Part shown: positions 9,970-19,775 of the stretch, piece by piece
How positions within the stretch are numbered: position 1 is the first letter of the stretch
Layout: each line of letters opens with the position of its first letter
Assembly: GCA_964035575.1 (NCBI GenBank)
Contig: OZ037898.1
Coordinates: 930,001-994,000 of the forward strand
DNA length: 64,000 nt
Direction: 5' to 3'
Source of the DNA: Rhynchopus sp. YZ270_cl-10
Taxonomy: Eukaryota > Euglenozoa > Diplonemea > Diplonemida > Diplonemidae
The notes under the pieces: generated by a model
What the model saw: only the letters and a program-made list of their open reading frames with translations
Told to the model about the DNA's origin: nothing
Database searches by the model: none
Translations under genes and position numbers: made by a program

Positions 9970-10617
9970 ATGTTAGAGTCACAATCTTCTTCAAACGCGA
10001 CAGAATCCTCAGGGGGCACTGGGTTGTACCAGCTTCTCTTTGAGAATGGAGTACTCCGGTCCGACCGTGCTGCTGCGGCACGCAGGAGGGCGGATCCACC
10101 AAACCTCTCTCACTCCACTATCACACCTTTCCCAGAGCTTCTCCTGCAGCGTGCATATGACACTGAAGCGCATCGACGGTTTCCTCTGAGCGTTACACCT
10201 CTGCCTCATGCGCGAATTGCAGAAATTCGCGCATTGCATAACCTTGCAGCACCGCAAAATTTAATGAGAGCGGATCCTTTTCTAAGAGCCTTGGGGATGA
10301 GGATAGGCAGCGGGAGCGGGTGTGGAAGGAGCGAAGGAAGTGGAGGAATGAAGGGAGACGTTGCGGGCACCTTAACCTCTTCGAACGACACGACGTTGCC
10401 GGTGGATGTGGAGCAGCCGTATGGGGGTGGGGGAGGAGGAGGTGGAGGTGGTGGTGGTGGTGGTAGTGACGTCTCCCCTCGTAGTGTGGGTTCTTCGCTG
10501 GCGCGGATGACGGTGTGCTCGTTGCAGCTCAGTGACCTCCCTGTGCGTGCGTTTCAAAAAGAAAGTATAGTCTCCTCGCCAGCAGTGTCGCATACTGGAG
10601 GGAGGAGGTTCAGTTAA
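9970..10617 (+). CDS. Unknown protein, 215 residues, poly-Gly tract
   Basis: I do not recognise this gene. I chose the first ATG (9970); upstream is a T run. The N-terminal half is Ser/Thr- and Arg-rich with helical character (about residues 50-105). A Gly-rich segment and a run of about 14 Gly follow (residues 156-170), then a basic Ser-rich tail. The GC-rich, protein-like composition contrasts with the AT-rich flanks, which is the main argument that it is real. No membrane segment or signal peptide is visible. It lies on the same strand as its neighbours. Confidence 0.5.
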   Translation: MLESQSSSNATESSGGTGLYQLLFENGVLRSDRAAAARRRADPPNLSHSTITPFPELLLQRAYDTEAHRRFPLSVTPLPHARIAEIRALHNLAAPQNLMRADPFLRALGMRIGSGSGCGRSEGSGGMKGDVAGTLTSSNDTTLPVDVEQPYGGGGGGGGGGGGGGSDVSPRSVGSSLARMTVCSLQLSDLPVRAFQKESIVSSPAVSHTGGRRFS

Positions 10618-11057
10618 AAAGAGAATGATGAAATTTCGCGAAAATAGTGTTGGAGTTGTATGGTGTGTGTTCTATGTTTTGTATTTTTTTTTTAAAATGT
10701 ACAGAGTGGAAAGATCCTCGGGTGTCTAAAATTTTTCAAAAAAAAAAATAAGGCTTTCCGGCAACCGTGCGCTCAGGACCTTTGTATGCTATGCTGGGTC
10801 GTACGTTATGTAAGTATTCTAGTGGAAGTCGGAAAAAAGGGGATTTTGAGGGACAGATAACCCCACCCTCGGTTGTGAAGGTTTTGTTTGATATAACAAA
10901 AGTGGTAGATTAGAGAAATAAAGGCTGTGGTGTTTTTTCCCGACCCTCTTTTTTCAAGTTTTCCTCATCCTCCTTCCAAAAATAACATAGATTTCCCCCG
11001 ATTCCCCCCCTGCTTCTCTTCCCCAAAAAATTTACACAATTAACATAACGTTTTTAA
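10618..11057. other. Intergenic, 440 bp
   Basis: AT-rich. It contains a partial CTCGGGTGTCTA module at about 10707-10740 and an AATAAA-like signal near 10917. Nothing else is recognised. Confidence 0.5.
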
Positions 11058-11777
11058 ATGCTTCGACAGTTTCCTTGGTGTGAGAGTCGACCTGATGGGC
11101 GGCGTGCGATACGGAACCACCAGGACGCACATGCACGGGGGATCCGAAATGCTCGCAAGGTGGTCGACACGAGTGTCCCGAAGTTTTTCAAGCTGCGTGC
11201 CGCTCGGGGCGGGCTGGAGACACCTCTGAACCACTCCACCGCTGGAGGCGTCGAGGCAAAGGCGAGAATGGCCGCAGGCATACTGAGCCGCGGCTGGGAC
11301 TCCCCTGCTGGCTTCCCGGACACACAGTCGCTGCCTCCACCCTGCGAGGAGATGATGCATCCAGCGCGCAAACAGAAGCGTCCCTTCAGCGCACCCCTAG
11401 CGGGACACCCTCGGGTCAAATCTGATAAGGGTGTACCCATCCCGACGCAGGCGTCTCCAACACGGTCGGTAGTGCTGACAGGGCATGAGGATAGAGCGAG
11501 GCCGTGTCCTGAGGCAGAGACGGTGCACCGTATGGAGGAGTCGTTTGCGTCTAATTCACGGAGGACGCCGAGAGGGCAGGGTGGTGGTGGTGGTGGTGGT
11601 GATGGTGCAGATAGGGGTGGCGGAGTGGATGAAGTGCACCTCAGTGCGGAGCAGCAGGCGGCGTTCCGAAGCTTCGTCGCGTTGCTTGCGGGCTGTCCAG
11701 CCGAGGCTGCAAATGGGCTCGCCCGCGGCGCGCTGCAAGAGTCTCAAGAGCTCCGACTTCTGTCGAACTTTGGCTAG
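11058..11777 (+). CDS. Unknown basic protein, 239 residues
   Basis: Unrecognised. The start is the first in-frame ATG after an AT-rich, pyrimidine-poor leader. The protein is basic and probably disordered, with a run of 7 Gly and a second Gly-rich piece (about 174-190), then a compact C-terminal helix region (about 192-239; residues such as LSAEQQAAFRSF) that could be a small folded domain. The KRPFSAP phrase (about residues 112-118) is of a kind seen in some cytoskeletal or ciliary proteins, but that is only a hint. Gly-rich linkers are shared with the neighbour at 9970. Confidence 0.5.
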   Translation: MLRQFPWCESRPDGRRAIRNHQDAHARGIRNARKVVDTSVPKFFKLRAARGGLETPLNHSTAGGVEAKARMAAGILSRGWDSPAGFPDTQSLPPPCEEMMHPARKQKRPFSAPLAGHPRVKSDKGVPIPTQASPTRSVVLTGHEDRARPCPEAETVHRMEESFASNSRRTPRGQGGGGGGGDGADRGGGVDEVHLSAEQQAAFRSFVALLAGCPAEAANGLARGALQESQELRLLSNFG

Positions 11778-11887
11778 ATTTTTTTAAGAATTCCCCAAAA
11801 ACATTACACTAAAAGAAAAGACAATTTCTCAGTAGTTTTGTTGTATTCCCTTTACTTCCTCCCTCACAGCGCTGGGTTTCTTGAGAC

Positions 11888-12052
11888 CTAAGCAAACCCA
11901 CAAACCCATTCCTTTTGTCCCACAGCGCCGTGAGCGGTGCTTTTCGGCGCCAACGTCAGGAAAGTTTCCTTATTCTTGAGATTGAGTACTTCTGCGGCTT
12001 CTCTGAAAATACAGTCGCTGTCGTCATCACTGTTCACTACAAAATCAATCAT
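11888..12052 (-). CDS. Possible small minus-strand ORF, 54 residues
   Basis: A 54-codon frame from an ATG 50 bp from, and divergent to, the helicase start. The peptide begins MIDFVVNSDDDSD and ends KEWVCGFA, which looks more protein-like than chance. It may be a small protein, the last exon of a minus-strand gene, or simply an open frame. No family is recognised. Confidence 0.25.
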   Translation of the reverse strand: MIDFVVNSDDDSDCIFREAAEVLNLKNKETFLTLAPKSTAHGAVGQKEWVCGFA

Positions 12053-12101
12053 TTGACCCCCTTTTATGAATATCCACCACAGAACTACACAGCATAACAA
12101 G

Positions 12102-14612
12102 ATGGTGAAGGGTGTGCGTGGCGCACGGCGTCGTTTGGGTGGTGGGTCGACACGGCGGAGCGATACTCTGTCCAACAAGAAGCAGCGGGTACGCGATGCG
12201 GTCCTGGCGGGGAAGAACACGAAGACCGTCGTAACACGATTGACACACGAGGACCAGGCTGCGGTGGATGCGGCTAACATCACCGACGCACGCGATTTGC
12301 TCAGCCTCCTGACAACAAGCAAGAAGGACGGGAAGATGGAGCTCCGCGGCAATATCAAGCCCAAGCCGAAGCGCAGCAACACCGTCCTCATCAGTTCCCA
12401 CTCCCCTCTCCACATCGCCACCACCGGCCGCATGCCTACCGCCTTCGCCAAACGAGGCCTCCTCCCCACCACCGGCACCCTCCTCGAAGAAGCCCCTGCC
12501 GCCACAGAGCAAGAAGAAGACAATGCAGCGCCATACTCAAAATGGGAGGCCATGGGTCTCGCCCCGGAGCTCTTGGCAGTGATGCGCCAGAAGGGCTTCG
12601 AGCAGCCCTTCGAAGTGCAGGAACGTACCCTCCCTTTGGCGCTATCCTTCAAAAAGGATGTGCTCGCGTCGGCGCAGACTGGGTCCGGAAAGACGCTTGC
12701 GTTTGGTTTGCCTGTAGTGCAGAGGGTGATGGAAAAGTATAGGGAAAACCCGGTTGCATGGGAGCATCGTGTGTTGGACTGTTTGATTATTACACCGACG
12801 AGAGAGTTGGCGATGCAGGTGCATCAGCATTTGCTGCCGTTTGTGGAGGCAGCGTCGCTGTCGATTGCGGTGATTGTTGGAGGGATGAGCGACGAAAAAC
12901 AGCTGCGTCTGCTGAACCGCTCGAAAAACAAACGTCCCCACCTTCTCGTTGCCACCCCAGGCCGTCTCTTTGGGCTTCTTGAGGAGGGCGACAGTCCGTA
13001 CCTTGAACGTTCTTTGACCCAGGCGTTGGAGTACCTTATTGTTGATGAGGCCGACAAAATGATACAGACCAAGCATTTTGAGGAGCTCTCCACTGTTCTT
13101 GAAATGATCCGCGACAAAAAGCCGGAGAACATCGCTTCCTCCGGAGCCCCCAAAACCTCCGCCAAAATCGACGAAACCGTCAACCGCAGCGTCCCTGCAG
13201 AACCCACCGACGAAGGCTTCCAAACCAACGCGTACGAATCATTCGACTCTGTCGCTGACTTCCTCCGTGTCTGGAAGCACGAAGCTAAGGTAGGACCCTA
13301 CGCGTCCAAACACGTTGAAGGAGTCAACTTCGACCAAATGGCGCAAGACATGGACATTTCTTCTGGGGAAGGCTCGGAAGAGGACTACGGCGAGCCGGAA
13401 GATGTGCAGGAGGGGGAGAAAATGGACGATGAAGACATCGAAGACGAAGAGGTTGAGGAGGAGGCTGAAGACGACATGATGGCCGACGAAGAGGAGGAAG
13501 AGGAGGAAGTGGAAGAGCCAGAAGCATCGTCGGCAGACGCTGGATACGAAATCCCGCTCCCTGACCGTCTCAAGGTGTTCATCACCTCTGCGACCCTTAC
13601 CTTGGAGGCACGGCATCACGAAGGAGGAAACTCTATTGCCAGAAAGCAAGGCAACGACAAGGACACCCCAGCCCCAGAGAACGACTCAGAAATCGATATC
13701 GTGAAGGAGATATTCGAGACCTTCCATCTCAACCCACGCAACTGTGTGATTGAGAACTGCTCGTCAACGTCGCTTATGGTGGACACCCTGCAGCAATCTG
13801 CGGTATACTGCCTGGACGACGAGAAGGAGCTGACTGTCTACTACTTCTTGCTGAACCACACAGGGCGGACTATCATTTTTGTTAACGCGATTTCGTCGTT
13901 GAGACGGTTGATGTCGATTCTGACCAACCTTGGTCTCCAGGTGTATGCTTTGCACTCAGAGATGCAGCAGCGGCAGCGTCTTAAGAACCTCGACCGTTTG
14001 AAGGAAAATGAAAACTGTGTTGTCGTGGCCACCGACGTCGCAGCGCGTGGTCTCGACGTAAAAGGCATCCAACACGTCCTTCACTACCAATTCCCCCGCT
14101 CGCTCGACTCCTACGTTCACCGTTGTGGTAGAACCGCGCGGTGCAAGACCTCCGGGTTTTCCCTTGCGTTGATCTCCCCTGAGGAGAAGGCGGCCTACAA
14201 ACGGACCTGCGATCAAATGAAGCTTTCTCAGGGGCTTCCCACATACAGGCTTGACTTGCAAGTGCTTGGTGCACTGAAGGAACGTCTGTCGCTGGCAAAG
14301 CAGCTTGACAAGGCGCACCTAAAGGATAGTAAGGTGAAGGTGCACAACAACTGGCTTGAGAAGAACGCAAAGGATATGGATATGCACCTTGATGATAACC
14401 TCAGAGACAAGACGCTCGACGACCAGCGCAAGGCCAAGGTGCACAAAACAGAAATGTACAACCTCCGTGCAGAGCTCGCCCACCTCATTGCCTCCCCCCT
14501 CGGACGCAGCAAGGGTCAGTTCCTCCACACAGGCAACATCAAGGCCAGCCAAAACGCCTCCGCTGCGCACGCGCAAAAACTCAAAAACCTTGTCTACGGA
14601 AAAAACAACTGA
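12102..14612 (+). CDS. DEAD-box ATP-dependent RNA helicase, MAK5/DDX24 type
   Basis: Likely unwinds pre-rRNA structures during 60S ribosomal subunit assembly in the nucleolus, the role of Mak5/DDX24. The start chosen is the second in-frame ATG (MVKGVRGARRR...), because a CAG after a short pyrimidine stretch lies between it and the ATG at 12066. The helicase core is complete in the 836-residue form: Q-motif region; AQTGSGKT at 191-198; PTRELAMQV; TPGR; DEAD at 315-318; SAT at 496-498; TIIFVNA; ATDVAARGLDV; HRCGRTAR at 673-680. Between DEAD and SAT sits an insertion of about 170 residues with a very acidic run (about 422-476), a hallmark of the MAK5/DDX24 branch. The C-terminus is Lys-rich. No intron was seen in 2.5 kb. 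Confidence 0.9.
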   Translation: MVKGVRGARRRLGGGSTRRSDTLSNKKQRVRDAVLAGKNTKTVVTRLTHEDQAAVDAANITDARDLLSLLTTSKKDGKMELRGNIKPKPKRSNTVLISSHSPLHIATTGRMPTAFAKRGLLPTTGTLLEEAPAATEQEEDNAAPYSKWEAMGLAPELLAVMRQKGFEQPFEVQERTLPLALSFKKDVLASAQTGSGKTLAFGLPVVQRVMEKYRENPVAWEHRVLDCLIITPTRELAMQVHQHLLPFVEAASLSIAVIVGGMSDEKQLRLLNRSKNKRPHLLVATPGRLFGLLEEGDSPYLERSLTQALEYLIVDEADKMIQTKHFEELSTVLEMIRDKKPENIASSGAPKTSAKIDETVNRSVPAEPTDEGFQTNAYESFDSVADFLRVWKHEAKVGPYASKHVEGVNFDQMAQDMDISSGEGSEEDYGEPEDVQEGEKMDDEDIEDEEVEEEAEDDMMADEEEEEEEVEEPEASSADAGYEIPLPDRLKVFITSATLTLEARHHEGGNSIARKQGNDKDTPAPENDSEIDIVKEIFETFHLNPRNCVIENCSSTSLMVDTLQQSAVYCLDDEKELTVYYFLLNHTGRTIIFVNAISSLRRLMSILTNLGLQVYALHSEMQQRQRLKNLDRLKENENCVVVATDVAARGLDVKGIQHVLHYQFPRSLDSYVHRCGRTARCKTSGFSLALISPEEKAAYKRTCDQMKLSQGLPTYRLDLQVLGALKERLSLAKQLDKAHLKDSKVKVHNNWLEKNAKDMDMHLDDNLRDKTLDDQRKAKVHKTEMYNLRAELAHLIASPLGRSKGQFLHTGNIKASQNASAAHAQKLKNLVYGKNN

Positions 14613-14707
14613 TTTTTTTTAGCGGAGAGAACAGAGAAGTATACCGGGGATTTTTTGCAGAATTTTTCATTTTTTGGATTTTTTTTTTCGGGGAGAAAAT
14701 GAATGTT

Positions 14708-15185
14708 CATGGATGTAGAAAGTACGTGACGAAAAAAAAGTACTTTTTTTCCAAAAATCGGGTTACGTGATACTTCACGTACGTGACGTTTTTTGAAAAA
14801 AAATTTTACGTGATTTACGTGATTTCGAAAAAAAAACAAAAAAAAGTACTTTTTTTTTTTTGAAAAAAAAAAAAGTACTTTTTTTTTCACGTGAAAACCA
14901 ACGTACGTGAAAATATTGGAGCGTTTTCGGCCATAAAAATGTCCGAAAACACCCGCATTTGCATTTCCGGAATCCGCCCATTCTGTGGTGGGGGATATAC
15001 AGAAAAATGGACAAAATTTTAGTGACTAAAATTTTCACGAAATATGAACCCACACCCAAATGGGTAAAAAAGTACTTTTTTTTTTTCAAAAAAAAAAAAA
15101 GTACTTTTTTTTTTCATTTTTCGTCACGTACTTTTTTACTTTTTTTTTTTAAAAAAAAGTACGTGAAGTACTTTCTACATCCATG
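14708..15185. mobile_element. 478-bp foldback (MITE-like) element
   Basis: Terminal inverted repeats of 18 bp (14708-14725 and 15168-15185; outer bases CATGGATGTAG) are flanked on both sides by AATGTT (14702-14707 and 15186-15191), a 6-bp target duplication. Inside are many TACGTGA/TCACGTA phrases in both orientations, T-run and A-run hairpins, and a core (about 14950-15060) with TTTGCATTTCCGGAATCCG that is shared with the repeats at 18.6 and 25.9 kb. It has no coding capacity. A helper transposase is not identified. Confidence 0.8.
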
Positions 15186-15191
15186 AATGTT

Positions 15192-15854
15192 TTTTTTTTT
15201 CAAAAAAAAAGGTGGAACATCATGTCATGGATCTGACTATCAAAAGAAAATGAATGCGGAAGGATACAAAAAAAAAGGAGATCCAACGAGAAGGACGGAA
15301 TCAAAAAAGAAAAGGGTCTGGGGGGGGAGGGAGGGAGGTCATGGTGAACGGTATTTGTGTCTTCTGGTAAAAAGGTTTCTTCTGGTGTATTATCATCATT
15401 GTTTTTCCTTGATTGGAGAGGCTCCGCGTATTTCATGTATTCTGGTACGTTCTGGTAGTGGAGAAAAAAACCCTGTGGAATACCACTGTCCCTATGAAGG
15501 GAGGGGGGAGGGAGGGAGGGAGGGGAGGGGAGTTATATCCGTTCCGTAATATGTCCGTTTCCCCCCCAGCACTGCGGGCACTGTTTATTATTTTTTTTTT
15601 GTCATTTTGTGACACCATCATCAAGGTGTGGAAAACAACAACGAAAAAAAAAAGAAGAACTCCCCCATTGTCTCCCGTTGCTGTTCATGGTGCGTCAGAA
15701 ATTCATTTATTTCCTTCAATTCTGTCTCAGACTAAGCACGAGAGGCTTAGGGTCATCTTATAAACTTTTTTTCCCCCCACGCCTTCATTTTCCCCATTTC
15801 ACCACGACACACTAGACTTACGAGAAGAACCGCACAACAACTCAACACTTCAAA
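15192..15854. other. Intergenic, upstream of RPL35
   Basis: G/A-rich then C/T-rich low-complexity DNA (a GGGAGGGAGGGAGG run near 15500-15530). A GAGAGGCTTAGG module lies at 15728-15770, 85 bp before the RPL35 start. No gene is seen. Confidence 0.5.
15728..15770 (+). repeat. GAGAGGCTTAGG module before RPL35
   Basis: A near-consensus copy (AAGCACGAGAGGCTTAGG, then TCATCTTATAAACTTTTT). Its position 85 bp before a highly expressed gene makes a promoter-like role thinkable, but most other copies are not gene-proximal. Confidence 0.7.
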
Positions 15855-16409
15855 ATGGGAAAGGTCCGCTCGCACGAACTCCGCACCCAGAGCAAGGACT
15901 CGCTCCTTAAGCAGCTTGACGACCTCAAGATCGAGCTGTCCGGCCTTCGCGTCTCGAAGGTTTGTGCCCTACCCCCATTTCCCCTATTTCCCCCCCTTTT
16001 TGACAAACTCAGATATTTCTTTACAAATTCACCTTTTTAAAGCGAACGCTTTTCACCCTTTTTTCCCTACAAAAAGCAACTTTCTTTTTCCAACCCTACC
16101 CACACCCTACACCCTACATCCTACACCCTACCACACAAAAAGGTGACCGGAGGACCGGCCTCGAAGCTTGCCAAGATCAAGACCGTGCGCAAGTCTGTGG
16201 CCAAGGTGCTGACCGTTCTTAACCAGAACCAGAAGGCCGCGCTCCGTAAGGTGTACGACGGAAAGAAGTTCGCCCCCAGGGACATCCGCGTGAAGAAGAC
16301 CCGCGCCATCCGTCGCGCCCTCACCACCGAGGAGCTGTCGAGGAAGACCCTCCGCCAGCAGAAGCGTGAGATCGCATTCCCTGCACGCAAGTTCGCCCTG
16401 GCGCTCTGA
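15855..16409 (+). CDS. RPL35: 60S ribosomal protein L35 (uL29)
   Basis: A large-subunit protein next to the peptide exit tunnel. Exons are 15855-15959 (35 codons) and 16143-16409. The intron of 183 bp (15960-16142) begins GTTTGT, ends AAAAAG and is phase 0. The spliced protein is 123 residues, the normal length for eukaryotic L35. It shows [49 protein letters not shown] and the basic C-terminal end typical of the family. An AATAAA lies about 30 bp after the stop. Codon choice is GC-rich, as expected for a highly expressed gene. Confidence 0.97.
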
Positions 16410-17039
16410 TTTGGCCCTCTATCGGGACCCAAAAAAAAATAAAGATCAACACTAAAAACATGCGGGATGCTATGAGTCGTTAGTCAGCAGAAAACAAACA
16501 AAAAAGAAAAACACCCCCTCTTCCCCCAGTTTTCACATCTTCTTGAGTGTCTTTCTGTGGACCACCGACAACTACCATTGTTCAGCTCCTTGAATGCAGC
16601 CACATTTCAACCCCAGCAGTGTTCCAGTATGACGCCCGCTTTGTGGCAAATGATGTGTGATACAAGAGGCGTCATCTCATCTTACCAATGGCCATGCTCT
16701 TCTTTTCGTTTATATGCCTCGAAAAATGGATGTAGGACTCTGACTGCATGGTTGGGGTGCATCCCCGGTGCACCGGTCATATACCAAAAGGTACATTGGC
16801 AACGGGAGAGGGCTTTTTTTGGCCTCAAAGAGGTTTCCTCTCCGGTAGTCAGTGGGAGCGTACATAATAACCATTAAGACGCTTTGCGCACAAACAAGTC
16901 AAGTAAAACTTTACCAGCCACTCTGTTTCTTCCCCCTCAACAACCTCCCCCTCCCCCCTGTAGGCCTTCTCACCCCCCATCTCTCACTCCCAACAACACA
17001 AAAAAATTTTTTGATGGATTGAATTCATTTGAAAGGGAA
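16410..17039. other. Intergenic, 630 bp, with dispersed module
   Basis: It holds a copy of the GGATGTAGGACT module (16727-16815) and then a pyrimidine-rich leader (about 16920-16995) before the next gene. An open frame from 16557 crosses the module and is rejected as coding. Confidence 0.5.
16727..16815 (+). repeat. GGATGTAGGACT...GGTACA module
   Basis: A good copy: ATGGATGTAGGACT, GCATGGTTGGGGTGCATCC, GGTCATATACCAAAAGGTAC, then GGGAGAGGGCTTTTTTT. Compare 50799-50885. Confidence 0.7.
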
Positions 17040-17561
17040 ATGTTCAAGGAGCGTCCCTCTACGAGCGACAAGCTGCCCGAGCGCTCTGCGATGAAGAAGG
17101 GCAAGAAGAAGCTGGGCACCTTGGACCTCTCGGAGGAGAGTCCTCAGGAGACCGGGCTGCAGGACAACAGAACCACGGAGGTTCCGCCGCTGGGGGAGAT
17201 CTCGGAGGGGGAGATGCCCACCGCGTTGCGGCTTGGTGATGAGCTGGTCGAGTCGTCGCCGACGTCACCCAGGGATGCAGGGGGGTTTTCGCGCCCAACC
17301 ATCAAAAAGCTCCCGCAAACCGTTCAGAATAACTACATTGCAAAGCCACTCCGCTCCGGTGCATACGAAGTCCCGCAGAAGTGTGGCAGTGCACCATCCG
17401 TCCGTGGTGTGAGCGGCGCTACTGCCGCAGGCTTCCCTGAGATGGAGGGTCGAATACGTGCTCTCGAAAAGGAGCATGCCCAGATGCAAGAAGAAATAGA
17501 CCTCCTAAAAGCAACCCTTCACCAAATGGAGCATCCTTCACGATGTTGTGTGATATCGTAA
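17040..17561 (+). CDS. Coiled-coil protein with CaaX prenylation box
   Basis: 173 residues from the ATG at 17040; the open frame extends upstream but through pyrimidine-rich leader without an in-frame ATG. The first 140 residues are polar, Pro/Ser/Glu-rich and probably disordered. Residues about 135-165 form a heptad-like coiled coil (MEGRIRALEKEHAQMQEEID...). The protein ends CCVIS: CVIS is a classic farnesyl CaaX box, and the Cys before it could be palmitoylated. Inference: a peripheral membrane protein tethered by its C-terminus, dimerising through the coiled coil. The family is not recognised. Confidence 0.65.
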   Translation: MFKERPSTSDKLPERSAMKKGKKKLGTLDLSEESPQETGLQDNRTTEVPPLGEISEGEMPTALRLGDELVESSPTSPRDAGGFSRPTIKKLPQTVQNNYIAKPLRSGAYEVPQKCGSAPSVRGVSGATAAGFPEMEGRIRALEKEHAQMQEEIDLLKATLHQMEHPSRCCVIS

Positions 17562-17811
17562 AAAGGGGATGGAATTGACGGTGCGTACGCTGCAAAAGTG
17601 TGCACCACTTCAGCGGGGAGGAGAAAAAAAAGCAATGCTAAGGTGGTGGTAACATGCCTTTTTTTTACAGTATTTTGGCACCCATAGGGGGGGGTCCTTT
17701 TGCCATTGGGCTTCCTCGTCATCCGGGGGGTAGACGAAGACTCAGTCGGAGGAGTTTTAATAGGTATCCATTTATTGTTTGAGGTGACTAACTATTTTGA
17801 TCTTTTTTTAA

Positions 17812-17853
17812 GGTGACGACGAGAGGGTAGGTTTATCTTCTAAACTTTTCTTT
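17812..17853 (+). repeat. Degenerate GAGAGGCTTAGG module
   Basis: GTGACGACGAGAGGGTAGG and then TTTATCTTCTAAACTTTTC: a diverged copy immediately upstream of a better one. Confidence 0.55.
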
Positions 17854-17869
17854 AAGGATAACGAATATG

Positions 17870-18036
17870 AAGCACGAGAGGCTTAGGATCATCTTATAAA
17901 CTTTTCTTCTTTTTTTGCCCCAGAGTTAAGGACGATTCTGCGTCTATCTCTTATAAGTTCAACAGCCTTCGGGCGACATTTTTGGTACACAACCTACCTG
18001 CCTCGGGTAGGCGTTATGTCAATACAACAAAAAAAA
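17870..18036 (+). repeat. Composite SINE-like element, ~165 bp
   Basis: In order: GAAGCACGAGAGGCTTAGG with ATCATCTTATAAAC; AGTTAAGGACGATTCTGCG with TCTATCTCTTATAAGTTC; GCCTTCGGGCGACA; CCTCGGGTAGGCG; GTCAATACAACA and an A-run. The same blocks recur in the same order, with variation, near 7040-7160, 29340-29740 and 54985-55100. The A-rich 3' end is SINE-like, but I found no clear tRNA A and B boxes. Confidence 0.6.
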
Positions 18037-18138
18037 AACAAGTAATTGCTATCGGAAAAAAAACGGGGTGTGATGTGGAACTCCATCCTGTAGAAATAAT
18101 CTACAACACGCCCAGCATTCTGCTCTTCTGCAGGTATG

Positions 18139-18390
18139 CTAACGCTCTTCGTACGCTGCCAGACCCACTGGGACGCCAGCATCTGAAACGTTCAAGAAGA
18201 GGGGGCTGTCCTCTTCGTCCAGCACCATCTGCTCGATAGCGTTGTTGGACGTCGGCTCGGCAGGCTCGGCGTGTTCCAGCTCGTTTTTGTCCACAGGCTC
18301 CCCACATTGTCGTCGTCGTTGGAGCAGTGCGGAAGGAACACAGAATGCACAGACTACAACACATCGATCACACCAGGCGCATCAGCACCT
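18139..18390 (-). other. Possible minus-strand coding fragment
   Basis: Reading leftward, a frame with a Cys-rich start (CxWCDRCVVVCAFC) leads into an acidic C-terminus (IEQMVLDEEDSPLF...AAYEER, stop at 18139-18141). There is no ATG near its beginning. It could be a terminal exon or a relic. No family is recognised. Confidence 0.2.
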
Positions 18391-18595
18391 CCAGCAAATC
18401 GCCAGGATGCTACGGTGGTTTCGAAAAGCGCGCGGAGTTTTCCACAGCACACCCCGCTTTTTTCTTAGCAATTACTTGCCATTGTTGTTATTGTTGTTTT
18501 CAACCACCTTCCTTCAACCCTTGTAGGATCAGTTGTTATTTTTTTCGCGAAAACATGAAATTACACATTTCAAGAGAACAAATTAAAAAGGGTCC

Positions 18596-18720
18596 TTATT
18601 TGCATTTTTGGGCTCCGCCCGTGCAGTGGTGGGGTCAATCTCGAAAATTGGACAATTTTTTGACCACTTAAATTTTGAGAAATATGAGCCCGGTTCCTTA
18701 TACGTGGGGCCCATTTTCGG
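18596..18720 (+). repeat. Core-A repeat
   Basis: Shares TTTGCATTT...CTCCGCCC, GTGGTGGGG, GAAAATTGGACAA and GAAATATGAGCCC with the cores of the foldback elements at 14.9 and 25.9 kb (the latter on the other strand). Confidence 0.6.
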
Positions 18721-19178
18721 CTAAAATTTTCCTCAAAATCTGGTTTTGTAAAATTGACCCTTTACTCCCCCCCCACATCGATTTCAATACTATACCTTAC
18801 TTCACCTACGGTTGCCCTTACAGGGGGGGGTGAAGGAAGGTAAGTTGAAAACACAAAAAAATATTTCAAAAAAAATGAATGGTGCGATGTAGTCGCTTCC
18901 GCGACAGATATCCACTTCTCTCTCTCTCTCTCTCTCCCTCCCCCATATTTCTTTATTTCACGTTTTGTTTCTCCGTTTCAACGACCAAAAAAAAGGCCAT
19001 TTTTTTTTTGTCACCCCTCCTCCTCCTAGGCTTTTATATCTAACAGACCGCTTCAGAAGCAATCTGATATATGATATATGGAAGTCACCCTTATCGCTCC
19101 CTTCTCTTCTCTATCTAGAATTTGGTTCAGATTTATTCAGATTTAACAGCGTCTTGCAAGAATTTTTTAAAATACATT

Positions 19179-19775
19179 ATGCGTGCTAGTGAACAGGCAG
19201 TGTCCTTTATGAATCACGACCCGCCTGCTAAGGTAGGGCGGGGGAGGCGTAGTGGGCGTGACGATGCGAAGGCGGTACAACTCGATTTGAACACAATCGA
19301 TATGGGGCGGCGACGGCGGGTGCCCCCACTGCATCTGGTGGGGCGAAGTGCGCAGACATGCCGGGGCACCTCGCTGGAGCAGGGTGCACAGTGGTATCGC
19401 ACCTCCTGGCTGTCCACGTCTGCGGCGAATCAGGTGGCCCGTGAGCACACCATCCTAGATGCACAGCGTGTGGCCGCGGCGCCGCCCGACACGCCTCCAA
19501 AATACCCACCACGCACAGTGCCAACACGGCTTGCCCCTCGGCCGCCTCGAGATAGGGAGAGTGAAGGGGAGGGTGTCAGAAAGGCGGCAGCGCTCAGCGT
19601 ACGGTACTACCTCCCACAGCGGTCCGGTGCGTGTATCGTGGAGCGTGCTGAAGAGAGGGGTGGCGGGGTCTGTGTGCCGCCGGGCAGGTCCGTGAGGGTT
19701 CGTGGTGGTGCCAAGCCAGGGCACTTCGTCTCGCGCGTGACCTCGCAGCTGGATAGGATGCTTGCGGCGTTTTGA
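19179..19775 (+). CDS. Unknown basic protein, 198 residues
   Basis: Unrecognised. The start is the ATG at 19179, the first in frame. The protein is Arg/Pro/Gly-rich with a short central segment (QWYRTSWLSTSAANQV and following, about residues 72-95) that faintly recalls the start of tektin-like proteins; this is too weak to name it. The rest looks disordered. GC content is high compared with the upstream region, supporting coding. It ends just before a G-rich minisatellite. Confidence 0.45.
   Translation: MRASEQAVSFMNHDPPAKVGRGRRSGRDDAKAVQLDLNTIDMGRRRRVPPLHLVGRSAQTCRGTSLEQGAQWYRTSWLSTSAANQVAREHTILDAQRVAAAPPDTPPKYPPRTVPTRLAPRPPRDRESEGEGVRKAAALSVRYYLPQRSGACIVERAEERGGGVCVPPGRSVRVRGGAKPGHFVSRVTSQLDRMLAAF

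Larger units (their letters stand above)
17562..19178. other. Intergenic, 1.6 kb, SINE-like composite and repeats
   Basis: It contains two GAGAGGCTTAGG modules and the composite element at 17870-18036, a possible minus-strand coding fragment (18139-18390), a core-A repeat (18596-18720) and a CT run (about 18915-18938). No plus-strand gene is supported. Confidence 0.5.

Noticed and set aside
11888-12652. A 254-codon minus-strand frame across the helicase start
   Set aside because: From about 12100 rightward it is a shadow of the helicase gene; only the 54-codon left end could be independent.
15187-15549. A 120-codon Lys/Gly-rich frame
   Set aside because: Low-complexity A- and G-rich DNA; no motif.
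16557-16877. A 106-codon frame before the CaaX gene
   Set aside because: It lies across a dispersed repeat module and has no homologue-like features; its start is not ATG-supported by context.
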